Of a DNA stretch of 64,000 nucleotides, positions 12,396 through 24,410 are shown in pieces (the stretch's first letter is position 1; each line of letters starts with the position of its first letter). Source of the stretch: Azolla caroliniana (Eukaryota; Polypodiophyta); NCBI GenBank assembly GCA_043228905.1, contig JBHGNT010000012.1:13330001-13394000 (forward strand), written 5' to 3'. The notes under the pieces are model-generated. The model did not search any database and was not told where the DNA came from. It saw only the letters and a program-made list of their open reading frames with translations. A program made the translations under genes and the position numbers.

Positions 12396-12850
12396 TATTA
12401 GAGACATGAACTAATGTAAGCATAAAATAAGGATAAAAGATAGATCTAGATAGAAAGGAGAGAGAGAAAGAAGGGTGTTGATCCACCCGACCACCCCCGA
12501 GCGAAGGGATTGAGACAGACTCGAGCCTCGATCAGCGTCCCATACCACCGTCATGGCGTCGAGTCGTACCTAGTGCTGGCGCACTTGCTACAAGTGTTGA
12601 CCCACCACAAGACAGAGTCTCAATGTAGTCAACAAGATGATCAAATGAGGGTAGCTAGGCCTCTTATTTATAGCGATACCCAAGGCCCCCAGGCAAATTC
12701 ACACTTGGCCTAATGGGTTCTCTCAATCCCGAGGATTAAAAGTAATCCTCCCCTTCTTTACACTCTCGTTTAACCCTCACACTTATCCACGTGTATAGAA
12801 TACTACGGCAAATTCTCACCATGGGATATTATATGGTCATGCCCGTAACA
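12396..12850 (-). repeat. 3' LTR of A1 (455 bp)
   Basis: It ends with CCCGTAACA at 12850 and begins with TATTAGAG at 12396, so on the minus strand it runs TGTTACGGGC...TAATA like the other A LTRs. The polypurine tract of the element (minus AAGAGCGGGAGTA) lies immediately right of 12850. It is the same length as the A2 LTRs. Confidence 0.85.
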
Positions 12851-13583
12851 TACTCCCGCTCTTTAAAACATTGCACTCTTGCAATGGAAAGTTAGAGAAG
12901 TTAGTTCTCAGAGTATTTTCGCGTTCCCATGTGGCATCTTTTATTGATTTATCCATCCATTTTATTTTAAATTCTCGGATTTCTTTAGTACGTAATTTTT
13001 TTGTTTCAACATTGAGAATTCTTTCTGGTACATGTGGTTTAGAAGATAATTCTTCAGAAGTAACGAGAGTTTCAGTTGTAACTGTATTGTCACTAGAACC
13101 TAGAAATTCTTTTAGAAGACTCACATGAAAAACTGGATGAATTTCAACACCATCGGGAAGAGCGAGACGATAGGCTGATGATCCAATGTGTTTGAGGACT
13201 GTAAAAGGTCCACAAAACCGTGGGGCTAACTTAGCGCACTTACCCTTAGACAATGTCTTAGAATTGTGAGGTACATGTAAAAATGCCTTTTGTCCAGGGT
13301 GGAATACATGAGGTTGCCTATGAAGATTGGCATAAAAGCACGCTCTATCTTCGGTTGTATTTATATTATCTCGGGCAATATGCAACATATCTTGCATATC
13401 CAGAAGAAAGTTTTGCATACTTCGCAACTCATCATGATGTATATTAACATCAATCGGGGCTCGTGGCTGAAAACCATACATCAACATAAAAGGACTATAT
13501 CCCATGATGTATACTTGGAGCTGTTATAAGCAAACTCCAAAATTGGGAGATAACGTTCCCATTTTGTTGGTTTTGCACCAACG
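12851..13583 (-). pseudogene. A1 integrase C-terminus with chromodomain
   Basis: The minus-strand frame runs through YSPFMLMYGFQPR, RQPHVFHPGQKAFLHVPH, LAPRFCGPFTVLKHIGSSAY and HPVFHVSLLKE, ending in a chromodomain-like PERILNVETKKLRTKEIR followed by WMDKSIKDATWERENTL. Chromodomains of this type steer integration to marked chromatin. The frame is interrupted at 13583 by the solo LTR F2. Confidence 0.85.
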
Positions 13584-13584
13584 T

Positions 13585-14443
13585 TGTCGTAGTGTATTTC
13601 GTACACTACGTGAAAAACTTATAAAGTACCGATTTAATAAATATGAATAAATAGTAGAAACTATTAAAATATATATAACCTGCATAGGGCAAGATTCAAA
13701 CCTTGCACCTCCATGTTAATAATGTGAAACCTTACCATTACACTAGCATTTCATTAGTGTTAAAAAGTAGAAATCCCACATAGAAGCTTTATTTCGCGTA
13801 TATTTTCTAGATAAAAAAGCTATAGTTAGATAATAATAAAAAACGCATGATCACTTTTAGAAAAAGCATGTTAAAGAAAGCATGTAGTCTATCGACAAAA
13901 AAAGCATGGAGTCTATAGTTAGAGAAAAAGCATGGATTGTAAAGACTCTCTCATCACTATATAAGGATGAGGAGCATAATGTAATAGGTGTGTGAAAAAT
14001 ATTTGGGAAATTGGATATATTTCCTAAAAACACCAATTAATATAATCGTGGGATTCACGAAGTTTTATATAATCTATCTCTTTCAATCTAAATTCATATT
14101 CTTACATAAATATTGATTAATGTAATACTTGTGGGACTCACAAGGTTTGATCTCTTTTCTATTTCTACGCTAAACTATTCTAAACTATTTCAATTTATTA
14201 CTATGATTAAGACAAACTAAAACAACTCTACTTGTGGGATTCACGAATTTGCTAAAATAATTCTCTCTTACTACCTAAATATTGACTAAATATACTAAAC
14301 TCGTGGGATTCACAAGATTCTTATCTTATAACTCTTTATACCTATTCTTTACTAGCCTTATTTGTATTTTTCTTCCTCCTAGTCCAAAACCTCGGCGGTT
14401 CCCACCCGACTCACGCAACGATCCGGAGCCGAAAGGCACGACA
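13585..14443 (+). repeat. F2, solo LTR of family F inserted in A1
   Basis: This 859-base block starts TGTCGTAGTG and ends GGCACGACA, giving inverted TGTCGT/ACGACA tips. The host sequence CCAACGTATGCTCG is interrupted so that CAACGT appears on both sides (13579-13584 and 14442-14447), best read as a 4-5 base target duplication overlapping the LTR tip. There is no internal coding region, so it is a solo LTR. Near 13585 a perfect stem CGTAGTGTA/TACACTACG sits at the tip. A TATA-like CTATATAAGG is near 13957. The phrase GTGGGATTCAC recurs several times from 14046 to 14320. The related copy F is at 59605-60649. Confidence 0.85.
13678..13765 (-). other. tRNA-like module in F2 LTR, antisense to the LTR
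   Basis: On the minus strand TAGTGTAATGGTAAGG resembles a tRNA A box, and GGTTTGAATCT (13702-13692) resembles a B box (consensus GGTTCGANTCC). No full cloverleaf was established by eye. The copy in F has a perfect B box. Confidence 0.5.
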
Positions 14444-14823
14444 ACGTATGCTCGAAGCATGTCCTCAATAATTTGATTTACTTGTTCTGTCTGTCTATCG
14501 GATTGAGGATGATCCGTGGAGCTCATGCTCAATGTAGTTTCTAACTTTTTGAAGACTTGCTTCTAGAAGTCACTAGTAAACTTGATCACTCACGATATCC
14601 ATCGGTAACCTATAACAACGAAATAACTCGTCAACGAATTGGTAAGCCAATTCAAGAGCTGTTACCGTGGTTTTAGTAGCAATAAATCTAGCCATTTTAG
14701 TTAGTCTATCAACCACAACCCAGATGGCATCATGGCCTTTTTGGGTGTGAGGAAGGCTAACAATAAAATCCATGGATATGCTTTCCCACTTATTATTGGG
14801 AATGTCCAAGGGATGTAAAAGTC
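14444..14823 (-). pseudogene. A1 integrase catalytic core
   Basis: Minus-strand frames give HPLDIPNNKWESISMDFIV, DAIWVVVDRLTKMARFIAT, LPMDIVSD and MSSTDHPQSDRQTEQVNQII, which carry the D, D and E of the integrase DDE triad. A small deletion after IVSD and frame breaks inactivate it. Here the codon after QTE is CAA (Gln), whereas A2 and A3 have TGA. The left flank meets F2 and the right flank meets copia1 at 14824. Confidence 0.85.
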
Positions 14824-15232
14824 TGTTGAGAGACAAGCTCAACATTCGTGCATAATACGATGCGTAACTCAATGCGTAGACTGGGTGCGTAAATCGGTAT
14901 GCATAACATGGCCGTATTGGTGCGTAAACCGTGAGGCCGTTGGGAAGAAGATATTCCTCGTAAGGAATAATTTTGGGAGTTAGTGTAGTAGGCTCATTTA
15001 TGAGCAGTCAAGTACTGTCAGTACTTGTGCCAACCCTATTGTCAGGGCTTGTATAAAAGGTGCTCACTGAGCACAGTGTATGTACAGATTGAGTATTATT
15101 TTGAATTGAGTTTCTATGTGTTCTCTCTCTCTCTTTGTCTCTCCCGCGTACTATATATTCAAGCTCTCCATTAAACTTGCGTTTTTTGTGTTCGGTTTTC
15201 TATTGCTTCCGCATGCTATTCTTTCTTTTACA
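14824..15232 (+). repeat. 5' LTR of copia1 (409 bp)
   Basis: It starts with a terminal hairpin TGTTGAG..CTCAACA, contains a TATA-like GTATAAAAGG near 15052, and ends TTTTACA. The 3' copy shares most of its sequence from GTGCGTAAATCGG onward. The primer site follows directly. Confidence 0.9.
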
Positions 15233-15246
15233 TGGTATCAGAGCGC
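15233..15246 (+). promoter_or_regulatory. Primer-binding site of copia1
   Basis: TGGTATCAGAGCGC is complementary to the 3' end of initiator methionine tRNA, the usual primer of copia reverse transcription. Confidence 0.85.
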
Positions 15247-15316
15247 GAGGGTTGAGAACCTCTGCAGCCGACATAGCTTGAAAAGAAAACTAACCAAGAA
15301 GAACAAGAAAAACAAA

Positions 15317-16299
15317 ATGGATAGAGGCATGAGTAGCTCGCTTCCTACCGAGAAGCTCGATAAAAACAACTACGTGTCTTGGTCTTACAAGATGCACCAG
15401 TACCTGCTCAGGCACGGTTACTAGAGCTATGTCGATGGAGCAAATGACACAACACCCAAATTGACACACAGAGATTTCCCGGCGTGGGAACAGTCGGCGA
15501 GTAGAGTACTGCACTGCTTCGCGTCTTGTGTGGGCGAATAACTCATGAGCTATATTCAGGATGCGAAAACGCCAAACGATGCTTGGGGAAATCGGAAGAA
15601 GATCTTCGCCACAAGCACCACAGCCAGGAAGCTTCAACTCCGACAGGAGCTGAGCAATTTACGACAACACGACTTGTCGGTGGCTGATTACACCTCCTTA
15701 GCCTCTGTCGATGTGAACGTCGAGGAAGGCGAGATGGTGTAGATCTGTCTCGGGGGACTAGCATCGAAGTTTGGAGCGTTCTGAACTGTTGTGTGTACAC
15801 GGGAGAATACGTCGTCGTTTTTCGAATTACAGTCGATGCTCCTTATAGAGGAGAACCATGCGGGTGCGTCGACGAGCACGCATGTCGACATCAAGATGTT
15901 GTACACGGAGGGAGATAGGCCTTGTGGTCGTGGCGGACGAGGCGAGTCGGTGCGCAATGGAGGCAGCCAACGGGATCAAGGAAGAAGGCATTGAAGCGAT
16001 GCCGACAGCAATTCCGGACCCTCCGGAAACAGGGGGAGTCGAGGCGACGAGAACTGGCAAGGGAAATCCGTCGTGGAATGCTGGTACTGTGGCAAGAAAG
16101 GCCACAGGGAGAGCGAGTACTGGAAAAAGCGCGCCAATTCGGAGAGGACTGGATCCGGATCAGGTTCCGGATAGACCGACAAAGGAAATCGGCAGCGATC
16201 GCACTACGCCAAAGGATCCAGAAAAGCCGAAAAAGTATCAGCTTTCATGACGAGACACGAAGCAAACTCGATGAAGAAGATCACCCCGAAGTCGGACGA
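15317..16299 (+). pseudogene. copia1 gag, truncated by A3
   Basis: The frame opens with MDRGMSSSLPTEKLDKNNY and follows the UBN2-type copia gag: WSYKMHQYLL, WEQSASRVLHCFASCVGE, TARKLQLRQELSNLRQ. After several frame changes it reaches a zinc knuckle, CWYCGKKGHRESEY (last Cys replaced by Tyr), and stops near SMKKITPKSDD where A3 begins at 16300. Premature stops include TAG near 15423. copia3 carries a close relative of this gag on the other strand. Gag forms the particle that packages the element RNA. Confidence 0.85.
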
Positions 16300-16754
16300 T
16301 GTTACGGGCATGACCATTTAATATCCCGTGGTGAGAATTTACCGTAGTATTCTATACACGTGGATAAGTGTGAGGGTTAAACGAGAGTGTAAAGAAGGGG
16401 AGGATTACTTTTAATCCTCGGGATTGAGACAACCCATTAGGTCAAGTGTGAACTTGCCTGGGGGCCTTGGGTATCACTATAAATAAGAGGCCTAGCTACC
16501 CTCATTTGATCATCTTTGGACTACATCGAGACTCTGCTCTTGTGGTGGGTCAACTCTTGTAGCGAGCGCGCCAGCACCAGGTACGACTCGACGCCATGGC
16601 GGTGGTATGGGACGTCGATCGAGGCTCGAGTCCGTCTCGATCCCTTCGCTCGGGGGTGGTTGGGTGGATCGGCACCCTTCTTTCTCTTTCTCCTTTCTAT
16701 CTATCATTATTTTATCCTTATCTTAAGCTTACTTTAGTACCTAGATCTCTAATA
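16300..16754 (+). repeat. 5' LTR of A3 (455 bp)
   Basis: It starts TGTTACGGGCATGACC and ends CTCTAATA. A TATA-like CTATAAATAAG is near 16477. It differs from the 3' LTR at roughly 18-20 sites by eye (about 4 percent), more than the two LTRs of A2 or B differ. Confidence 0.9.
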
Positions 16755-16756
16755 TT

Positions 16757-16768
16757 TGGTATCAAAGC
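16757..16768 (+). promoter_or_regulatory. Primer-binding site of A3
   Basis: TGGTATCAAAGC, two bases after the LTR, matches the initiator methionine tRNA complement TGGTATCAGAGC with one change. Confidence 0.75.
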
Positions 16769-17930
16769 TATGTACTAATGTTTCTTTGTTTGTCTTTTGT
16801 CTTTTGATTGATGGTGATCGATCGATGTGCGGTCGGCCTTGATTCAGACAACGATAAACAAAGAACTTCGGTAACTCTTTCCGTAATTTTTTATTCTATT
16901 CTCTCTTCTCCCATCTAATCATGTGTTTAGTTTATATGTCATTTTTTTTCATTAACTCAATGATGTTGTAGTGGTCTTTAATTGATTATCTAAAACCTTT
17001 ACATATGTGCACGAGGTCAACACCTCGTTTGACATATTAGAGTGTCGTATGCGTACGAGGTTAATACCTGAATTACGGATTACGTTCACGAACATATGTT
17101 ACGTTTGCGTATGAGTTTAATACCTTGATTTGTTGTAAAGGATATGCGTTTGGTCTTGTATGCGTAAGAGGTCAATATCTCAATTGCGTATTACGATGAT
17201 CTCTTATTTGTGGATGTTTCGTGTGCGTAGAGGTATATACCTCGATTACGTATCTCGATCACATCATTTGTAGCTATTTAATATAACGATATGTTAATAT
17301 AGGCATATGTGGTCACGTATATACGTATTTGATCGTATATATGTGATAAGTAAACATATGTGTATATTCGTTATTACGTGATTATATCGAAAGTTGTCCT
17401 TGTCGGGAAAAGGATATTGGTGGCCGTCCTCACATTTTTGTGAGAATGGCGTTGTCACCATCCCTTTTTCAACAATTTTTTATTGTTGACAACCCCATTG
17501 ATGACCTCGATTTCGTTATGTAAAGAAACGCCTATAGCCATAATGATATTGAGTACGTAGGGCTTGACCCACTTCAAGTGAGGTCGCTCCAATGACACAC
17601 GTATCCAACATCCCTCCCTCGTTACATGGATACGATGCCACCATGAGCTCGTTCTTACGAGAGGCATTCGTAATGACGTGACCATGTGATGGGCCACGTG
17701 GGCCTACTACGAAACGAGGGCTCATTTGGCTTGACCATTAGGTTGCAATTTGGCGTATGCCATCGTAATTACGAGACTTGAGGTTAGGTAACGTACCAAC
17801 ATAGTTTTGGTAAATGAGGGCGAAATAAGGACCCTTGACATATATGTTCTTTTAAAAAAAACATATATGATCAAATGCCTCGCATATCTCTTATACGCAT
17901 CAAACATTAAGCAATTGAGAAGAGCAACTT

Positions 17931-17995
17931 ACTTGGTTGGCTCAAGTGTATGACCCTTCTCGAGGTCTCGAGTTCAAATATGACCAAGACCGCAC
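17931..17995 (+). other. tRNA-like module in A leader
   Basis: TTGGCTCAAGTG resembles a tRNA A box and GAGTTCAAATAT, about 40 bases on, a weak B box. The same pair is in A2 (minus, about 52775-52825) and A4 (62365-62425). It is likely a tRNA fossil, not a gene. Confidence 0.4.
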
Positions 17996-18433
17996 AACAT
18001 CGTTGATACATATGACAATAACACATGTTTAGACTTGAGGTCTAAGTGCACTTTAGGGTCCTCGTAATGAAACTTAAAGAGCCGAAACCACATATGTGGG
18101 CACCGAAACATAGTTTATTGTTAACCTAAACCTTTTTTTCGTGTATAAACTATTCATGACGCGAACATACATGGTTGAGCCTCGGGGAGCCGCCATGAAA
18201 AAATCGATATAGAGATCAAGGAAAGTCATTTATTTGTCACCCCCATGGTTTTTAAAACACCTTTGTGTTACCATAGTAACCTGATCTTGAACCTCATCTC
18301 ATACATCTAGAGGGGTATTGACGTGAGATCATGATATCGATTAATGTTTGCCCATGATATGTTTACATCACGACATGATGTTATGACTATCTCTCTGACC
18401 TTATCCTATTTCTTTTCTAGATATAATCATTTA

Positions 18434-19551
18434 ATGGCTCAAAATAACGACCCGATGTCATCCGCTCAAGCGGAAGGAACTCAAGGAAATCCTCCTCGAT
18501 AAATGTCCATTGAGATGTATTTTTCGCAAATAACCCAATACCTTAGTTTCACCGCTCAACAGATGACCGAACTTCGGCAATCTCAAAGTGCTCTTGAGGC
18601 ACGTGTCATTAGTCTACAACGTGAGACTAATAGACCTGATGAGCGACAAGGTAAACCATCATTTGTCGTTAAGCCATTTACGGGAGACAAAAAGGAAAGA
18701 ATCGAAGAGGCAATCTACACATGGCTGGGATGATGGGAGTCTCATTTTGAGCTCTATCCCACGCCAGATAGTACGAAGATTGCATATGTCGGCCGAGAAC
18801 TCGGGGGTAAGGCCGCCGCTTGGTGGCGTGGGCTCCGTACTATGGGGAAATTGCCCGAAACCGGACAGATTTTGTCACGGTTTTTAAGGGACAATTTCTA
18901 CAACCTCCCTCTCGAACCGAGGCAACACAAGCTTTAATGAACCTCTCTAGCAGGAAATTTTCCTCACTAGAAGACTATGTTCACCATGCTAGAACCCAAA
19001 TCCAAAAATCGGGTCTAGAAGGGGACAATTGGTTAATAGCTTGTTTTGTCAATGGCATCCCCAATTCGAACTATCATTGGATAGTGCACGATAAGGATCC
19101 AAAATCCTTCGAAGAGGCCGTTGAAATAGTTCTTCACTATCAACGCACTTCGAAGAAGGACCACAACAAACCCAACGAAGCGCCTGGGGCTAAGCAGTCG
19201 CAATTCGTTGGGAAACGCAAGACACCCAACGAATTCATGGATCGCGATTGTAAGCGACAACATCCTTTTTGTGTATTCTGCAAAAAGAAGGGTCATACAA
19301 AAGATCAATGTCGAAAGCTCCAACGGAAAGAGCACAACAACAAAGCTAAAACTGCAGACCATAAAGGTCAGATTCCTAATGTCCTTCAGGTCTATACACA
19401 TCATTTAAGTAATTGTCAATGTTCTTTCCCTCATTATGTATTGGGTCCCAATGATTTACTACGTGCAAACGGGTATATCAATGGATCTCCCGTACAGTTT
19501 TTATTTGATTCGGGAAGCTCACACAATTTTGTGAATGATCGTTTGGTTTAG
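18434..19551 (+). pseudogene. A3 gag and start of protease
   Basis: ATG at 18434 begins MAQNNDPMSSAQAEGTQGN, the same start as A2 and A4. The retrotransposon gag domain follows (ARTQIQKSGLEGDNWLIACF) with a CCHC knuckle CVFCKKKGHTKDQC near 19268, then the protease site FLFDSGSSHNF near 19499. Stops occur at 18499-18504 and 18731 (TGA where A2 has CGA), a frameshift lies near 18860, and TAG near 19549 replaces CAG of A2. Confidence 0.9.
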
Positions 19552-21770
19552 ATATGGGGAATCCAACCAACCGTAAGTGATCACACCTACACGGTGCACT
19601 TGGCTGATGGAAGAGTACAATACATCAACGGGGCGATTCATTCATTAGGAATTTCTATTGATACTTATATAGAGGAAGTAGACTTCCATGTAATGAATCT
19701 TTTTACCATCGATGTAATACTGGGTTATCCCTGGTTTTATAATAAAAGCTCTTCTTTATTTATTGATTGGGTTCGCCATTCCATTTCTTTTGTACTGAAC
19801 AATTGTACGCATTTTATTCAATGTGTAAAAAAACAATCCCTCTCGATTGTTTCCTCGTGTCCATCAATATCTGAGTTGTCTTGTTCTACTCTATTTTATT
19901 GTGTACTTGATCTAGACATTCACGTTTATAATATTGATAATGTCTCGGTTCAATTAACATATTTTGAACAACACCAACTTGATGAAATCTTAAATGATTT
20001 TCATGATGTTTTTCCAAGTGAACTACCTGATGGGTTACCTCCTAAACGAAATATAGACCATCGTATAGATATTGTACCTGGTGTTGCACCAATAAGTATA
20101 CCTCCGTATCGCTTAAGTCGATCTGAAGAAGATGAGGTATCTAAGCAACTCAAGGACTATTTACGAATGGGTTATATACGTTAAAGTAAATCTCCATGGG
20201 GTGCACCAGTTCTCTTGGTTTAAAAGAAAGAGGGCACATGGCGTATGTGTATTAATTACCGACGCTTGAATAAAGTGACGATCAAGAATTCATACCCATT
20301 GCCCTGGGCTGACGATGTAATTGACCGTCTCTAGGGAGCTCGGTATTTTACGAAACTTGATCTCCATACTGGCTACCATCAAATACGAATAAGTGAGGAC
20401 GATGTTCCTAAAACGGCATTTCGTACACGCTATGGCCATTACGAGTATTTGGTTATGCCTTTTGGTTTGACCAATGCTCCGGCTACTTTTCAACAAGAAA
20501 TGAATGACATTTTCCGTGAACAACTTGGAAAATTTGTCGTTATTTTCTTGGATGATATTTTAGTTTATAGCCGTATATTACAAGAACATGCTAGACATGT
20601 TTGCTTTGTTTTACTAACATTGCGTGACAAACAGTTTTATGCGAAGATCTCAAAATGTGAGTTCTTCAAGAAATCAATTACTTATCTAGGACATCTCATA
20701 ACCGAACGAGGAGTTGAAATATAGCTGTATATTACAAGAACATGCTAGACATGTTTGCTTTGTTTTACAAACATTGCGTGACAAACAGTTTTATGCGAAG
20801 ATCTCAAAATGTGAGTTGTTCAAGAAATCAATTACTTATCTAGGACATCTCATAACCGAACGAGGAGTTGAAATTGATCCTTCTCACATTGAGAAAATCA
20901 AGCTTTGGCCCACTCTTCGGATTATTCGAGAAGTTCAATCATTCCTCCCAATTGACGACGCTGGGTTTTTGTCGGGTTTTTGCAAAAGTCTCTTCGTAAT
21001 TACTCCCAATTGACGACGCCGTTTACTGATGTTTTAAAAGGTCAAACGTGTAAGTCTACAAAACCTATTGTGTGGAATGCTACACTAGACCTCGCCTTTA
21101 AGGAACTCAAGGACTTGGTTTGCAAGGCTCCTTCACTTCTTTTACCCGATCCTTCAAAACCTTTTGAGGTTGAAACCGATGCAAGAGATTATGCTATAGG
21201 TACTGTCTTATATCGAGATGGTAAACCAATAACATTCGAGAGTAAGAAACTTGATTCTGCTCAATGTCGGTATACCGTTCAAGAAAAGGAATAATTTGCA
21301 GTTATACATGCGCTCAAAACATGGCGCCATTATCTTTATGGAAATCGCTTTGTGGTAACTACGGACCACGAGTCCTTGAAATATTTTTGTGACCAAGAAG
21401 AGCTGAAAGGTTGTAAGGCACGATGGGCTGATCTCATCCAGGACTTTGATTTTTCCATACGATATCGTAAAGGTTCCACGAACACTGTCGCTGATGCACT
21501 AAATCGCATCCGTGAAGTTAACATGCTTAGCTTCACTGAAATAACATTAGATCTTTATGATCACCTTCGAGGAAAGTATCCTGATGATAGTTATTTTGGA
21601 AAATACTGGGCAAGAGTTGAGTCTGGAATAGACACCACCACATCCTCGAAGGAATACTTCCATATTGCTAACGGTCTACTCTATTGTAATGGGAAGGTTT
21701 GTGTTCCAGATTTACTCGAGGTAAAAAAGAGGATTCTTTTTGAATTCCATGACGCACCCTCAGTAGGGAA
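19552..21770 (+). pseudogene. A3 protease end, reverse transcriptase, RNase H
   Basis: The frame continues through NVILGYPWF-like protease sequence, then RT with [35 protein letters not shown] and the catalytic FLDDILVYS (20545-20571). A 154-base tandem duplication (about 20569-20722 and 20723-20876) repeats the segment after FLDD and breaks the frame. RNase H follows (FEVETDARDYAIG, YRKGSTNTVADALNRI). Stops include TAA near 20182, 20221 and 21292. The protein is not functional. Confidence 0.9.
20569..20876 (+). repeat. 154-bp tandem duplication inside A3 RT
   Basis: GTATATTACAAGAACATGC starts at 20573 and again at 20727. Both copies end in CGAGGAGTTGAAAT. As 154 is not a multiple of three, the duplication shifts the frame. 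Confidence 0.9.
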
Positions 21771-22898
21771 CCATGGAATACATCATACATCCCTTGGACA
21801 TTCCCAATAATAAGTGGGAAAGTATATCCATGGATTTTATTGTTAGCCTTCCTCGCACCCAAAAAGGTCATGATGCCATCTGGGTTGTCGTTGATCGACT
21901 AACTAAAATGGCCAGATTTATTGCTACTAAAACCACGGTAACAACTCCTGAATTGGTTTACCAATTCGTTGACGAATTGTTTCGTTTTTATGGGTTACCG
22001 ATGGATATCGTCAGTGATCGAGATCCAAAGTTTACTAGTGACTTCTGGACGCAAGTCTTTAAGAAGTTAGAAACTACGTTGAGCATGAGCTCCACGGATC
22101 ATCCTCAATCCGATGGACAGACAGAATGAGTAAATCAAATTATTGAGGACATGCTTCGAGCATACGTTGGTGCAAAACCAACAAAATGGGAACATTATCT
22201 CCCAATTTTGGAGTTTGCTTGTAACAGCTCCAAGCATACGTCGACGGGATATAGTCCTTTTATGTTGATGTATGGTTTTCAGCCACGAGACCTGATTGAT
22301 GTTAATATACATCATGATGAGTTGCGAAGTACGCAAAACTTTCTTCGGGATATGCAAGATATGTTGCATATTGCACGAGATAATATAAAAACAGCTCAAG
22401 ATAGAGCGCGTTTTTATGCCGATCATCATAGGCAACCTCGTGTATTCAACCCTGGACAGAAGGTATTTTTACGTGTACCTCACAATTCTAAGACATTGTC
22501 TACGGGTAAGTGCGCTAAGTTAGCCCCACGGTTTTGTGGACCTTTTACAGTCCTCAAACGCATTGGGTCATCAGCCTATCGTCTCGCTCTTCCCGATGGT
22601 GTCGGAATTCATCCAGTCTTTCATGTGAGTCGTCTAAAAGAACTTCTAGGTTCTGGCGACAATACAGTTACGACTGAAACTCTGGTTACTTCTGAAGAAT
22701 TATCTTCTAAACCACATGTACCAGAAAGAATTCTCGATGTTAAAACAAAAAAATTACGTACTAAAGAAATCCGAGAATTTAAAATAAAATGGCTGGATAA
22801 ATCAATAAAAGATGCCACATGGGAACGCGAAACTACTCTTAGAACTAACTTCCCTAACTTTCCATTGCAAGAGTGCAATGTTTTAAAGAGGGGGAGTA
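21771..22898 (+). pseudogene. A3 integrase with chromodomain, zinc-binding region deleted
   Basis: Compared with A2, the HHCC zinc-binding segment (STQFYWPKM..CHQCQVNK in A2) is missing: the frame jumps near 21775-21790 straight to HPLDIPNNKWES. The DDE core is present (SMDFIVSL, SDRDPKFTS, DGQTE). The codon after that Glu is TGA, as in A2. A second frame (22151-22912) carries the C-terminus, HPVFHVSRLKELLG, and a chromodomain-like PERILDVKTKKL..WLDKSIKDATWE. The polypurine tract AAGAGGGGGAGTA ends the internal region. Confidence 0.9.
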
Positions 22899-23352
22899 TG
22901 TTACGAGCATGACCATATAATATCCCGTGGTAAGAATTTATTGTAGTAATCTATACACGTGGATAAGTGTGAGGGTTAAATGAGAGTGTAAAGAAGGGGA
23001 GGATTACTTTTATCCTCGGGATTGAGACAACCCATTAGGTCAAGTGTGAACTTGCCTGGGGGCCTTGGGTATCGCTATAAATAAGAGGCCTAGCTACCCT
23101 CATTTGATCTTTTTTTGACTACATCGAGACTCTGCTCGTGTGGTGGGTCAACTCTTGTAGCGAGCGCGCCAGCACCATGTACGACTCGACGCCACGGCGG
23201 TGGTATGGGACGCCGATCGAGGCTCGAGTCCGTCTCGACCCCTTCGCTCGGGGGTGGTCGGGTGGATCGGCACCCTTCTTTCTCTTTCTCCTTTCTATCT
23301 ATCTTTTCATTATCCTTATCTTAAGCTTACATTAGTGCTATGATCTATAATA
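22899..23352 (+). repeat. 3' LTR of A3 (454 bp)
   Basis: It starts TGTTACGAGCATGACC after the polypurine tract and ends CTATAATA. It continues directly into copia3 sequence on the other strand. See the 5' LTR for divergence. Confidence 0.9.
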
Positions 23353-23986
23353 TTGTACGAGAACCACTCCTTATGTCTCGTCATGTGGTTTGACGCGCCG
23401 GAGTCTACGTACCACACCTCGTCCGTTCTCGGGGTGCTCTGTTTCATTGAGTTTGCTTCGTGTCTCGTCACGAAGGCAGACCCTTCTCCGGCTCTCCCGG
23501 AGTCTTCGGCGTAGTGCGATCGCTGCCGATTTCCCTTGTCGGTATGTCCGGAGCCGTTTCCGGAACCGGTTCTCTCTGAATCAGCACGCTTCTTCTAGCA
23601 CTCACTTTCCCTGTGGCCTTTCTTGCCACAGTACCAACACTTCGCGATGACCTTCCCTTGCCGGTTCTAATCGCTTCGACTCCCCCTGGTTCCAGAGGGT
23701 CCAGAGTTGCAGTCGACATCACTTCGGTGCCTTCTTCCTGGATCTTGTCGGCCGCTTCCATTGTGTACCGACTCGCCTCGTCCGCCACGACCACGGGGCC
23801 TTTCTCCCTTCGTGTACAACATCTTGCTGTTGGTGTGCATGCTCGTTGACGCACCCGCGTGGTTCTCCTCTACTAGGAGCATCGACTGTAAGTCGAAAAA
23901 GGACGGCGCATTCTCCCGGGTACACACAACCGTTCGGAACGCTCCGAACTTCGACTCCAAACCTCCGAGACAGATCTGGACCATCT
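23353..23986 (-). pseudogene. copia3 gag C-terminus and protease start
   Basis: Minus-strand frames read VQICLGGLESKFGAFRTVV, SFFDLQSMLLVEENHAGAST and an arginine-glycine-rich stretch, then on to VWYVDSGASNHMTRHKEWF, the copia protease site (DSGAS). The sequence stops two codons later at the LTR of A3. Frame changes are present. It continues the gag piece at 33705-34148 once B and one CATCT are removed. Confidence 0.85.
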
Positions 23987-24405
23987 TGTTACCGGCCGGC
24001 AAGGAGTCCAAAATACGGAGTGAAGGAGTTAATTAAGTATGGTTGTAAATAAGCATAGTGTGGACGGATGGACTGGAAACGGTATGCTGTTCCAGATCCG
24101 GACGGATCCCGAATAGGTGCGATAGGCACCGTTTTGTACTACGGGCCGGAAACCTATTTAAAGGCCCGGACCCCATTGTAATCGGAGCGGATAATTAATA
24201 GAGCATATGGTGTTTATACTTCTGTGTTGATTTCCGTTCTGTACTTACTGTCATATCTTACGCGTGTAATTAACTAAAGCACTCTAATCATGTAACCTAC
24301 GTAAGTCGGTGTAATCGTTGAATCTTAATCCTATACCGTAATCACCCTTTGGTGAAGTGTCTCCGTGACACCTTGTGTTAGGCCTTGTCCGGTCAGAGAA
24401 TAACA
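23987..24405 (+). repeat. 5' LTR of B (419 bp)
   Basis: It has TGTTA..TAACA tips and a TATA-like CCTATTTAAAGG near 24151. By eye it differs from the 3' LTR at four positions, all C/T or A/G transitions, about 1 percent, implying a recent insertion relative to A2 and A3. Confidence 0.95.
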
Positions 24406-24410
24406 CAGTT

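Larger units (their letters stand above)
16755..18433 (+). other. Long untranslated leader of A3
   Basis: About 1.68 kb separates the LTR from gag, and the same leader occurs in A2 and A4. Between about 17010 and 17260 five imperfect copies of GAGGTxxAxACCTC, a palindrome, repeat every 50-60 bases. Further on are stem-like pairs CTCACATTTTTGTGAG (17429), CAACAATTTTTTATTGTTG (17470) and CATATATG..CATATATG (17839-17868). A tRNA-like module lies at 17931-17995. No conserved reading frame is seen. Confidence 0.7.
16300..23352 (+). mobile_element. A3, Ty3/gypsy chromovirus, nearly full length, recombinant flanks
   Basis: A3 has two LTRs (16300-16754 and 22899-23352), a primer site, a 1.7-kb leader and degraded gag, protease, RT, RNase H and integrase. 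Its flanks do not show a target duplication: GACGA precedes it and TTGTA follows. The left flank is copia1 gag (+) and the right flank is copia3 protease (minus), so the two ends probably come from different insertions joined by recombination. Confidence 0.9.

Noticed and set aside
23115-23335. Small open frame in A LTRs (also at 16516, 45360, 54017, 60974)
   Set aside because: It recurs only because the LTRs are homologous, mostly starts at a non-ATG codon, and overlaps the promoter and R region. No evidence of translation.
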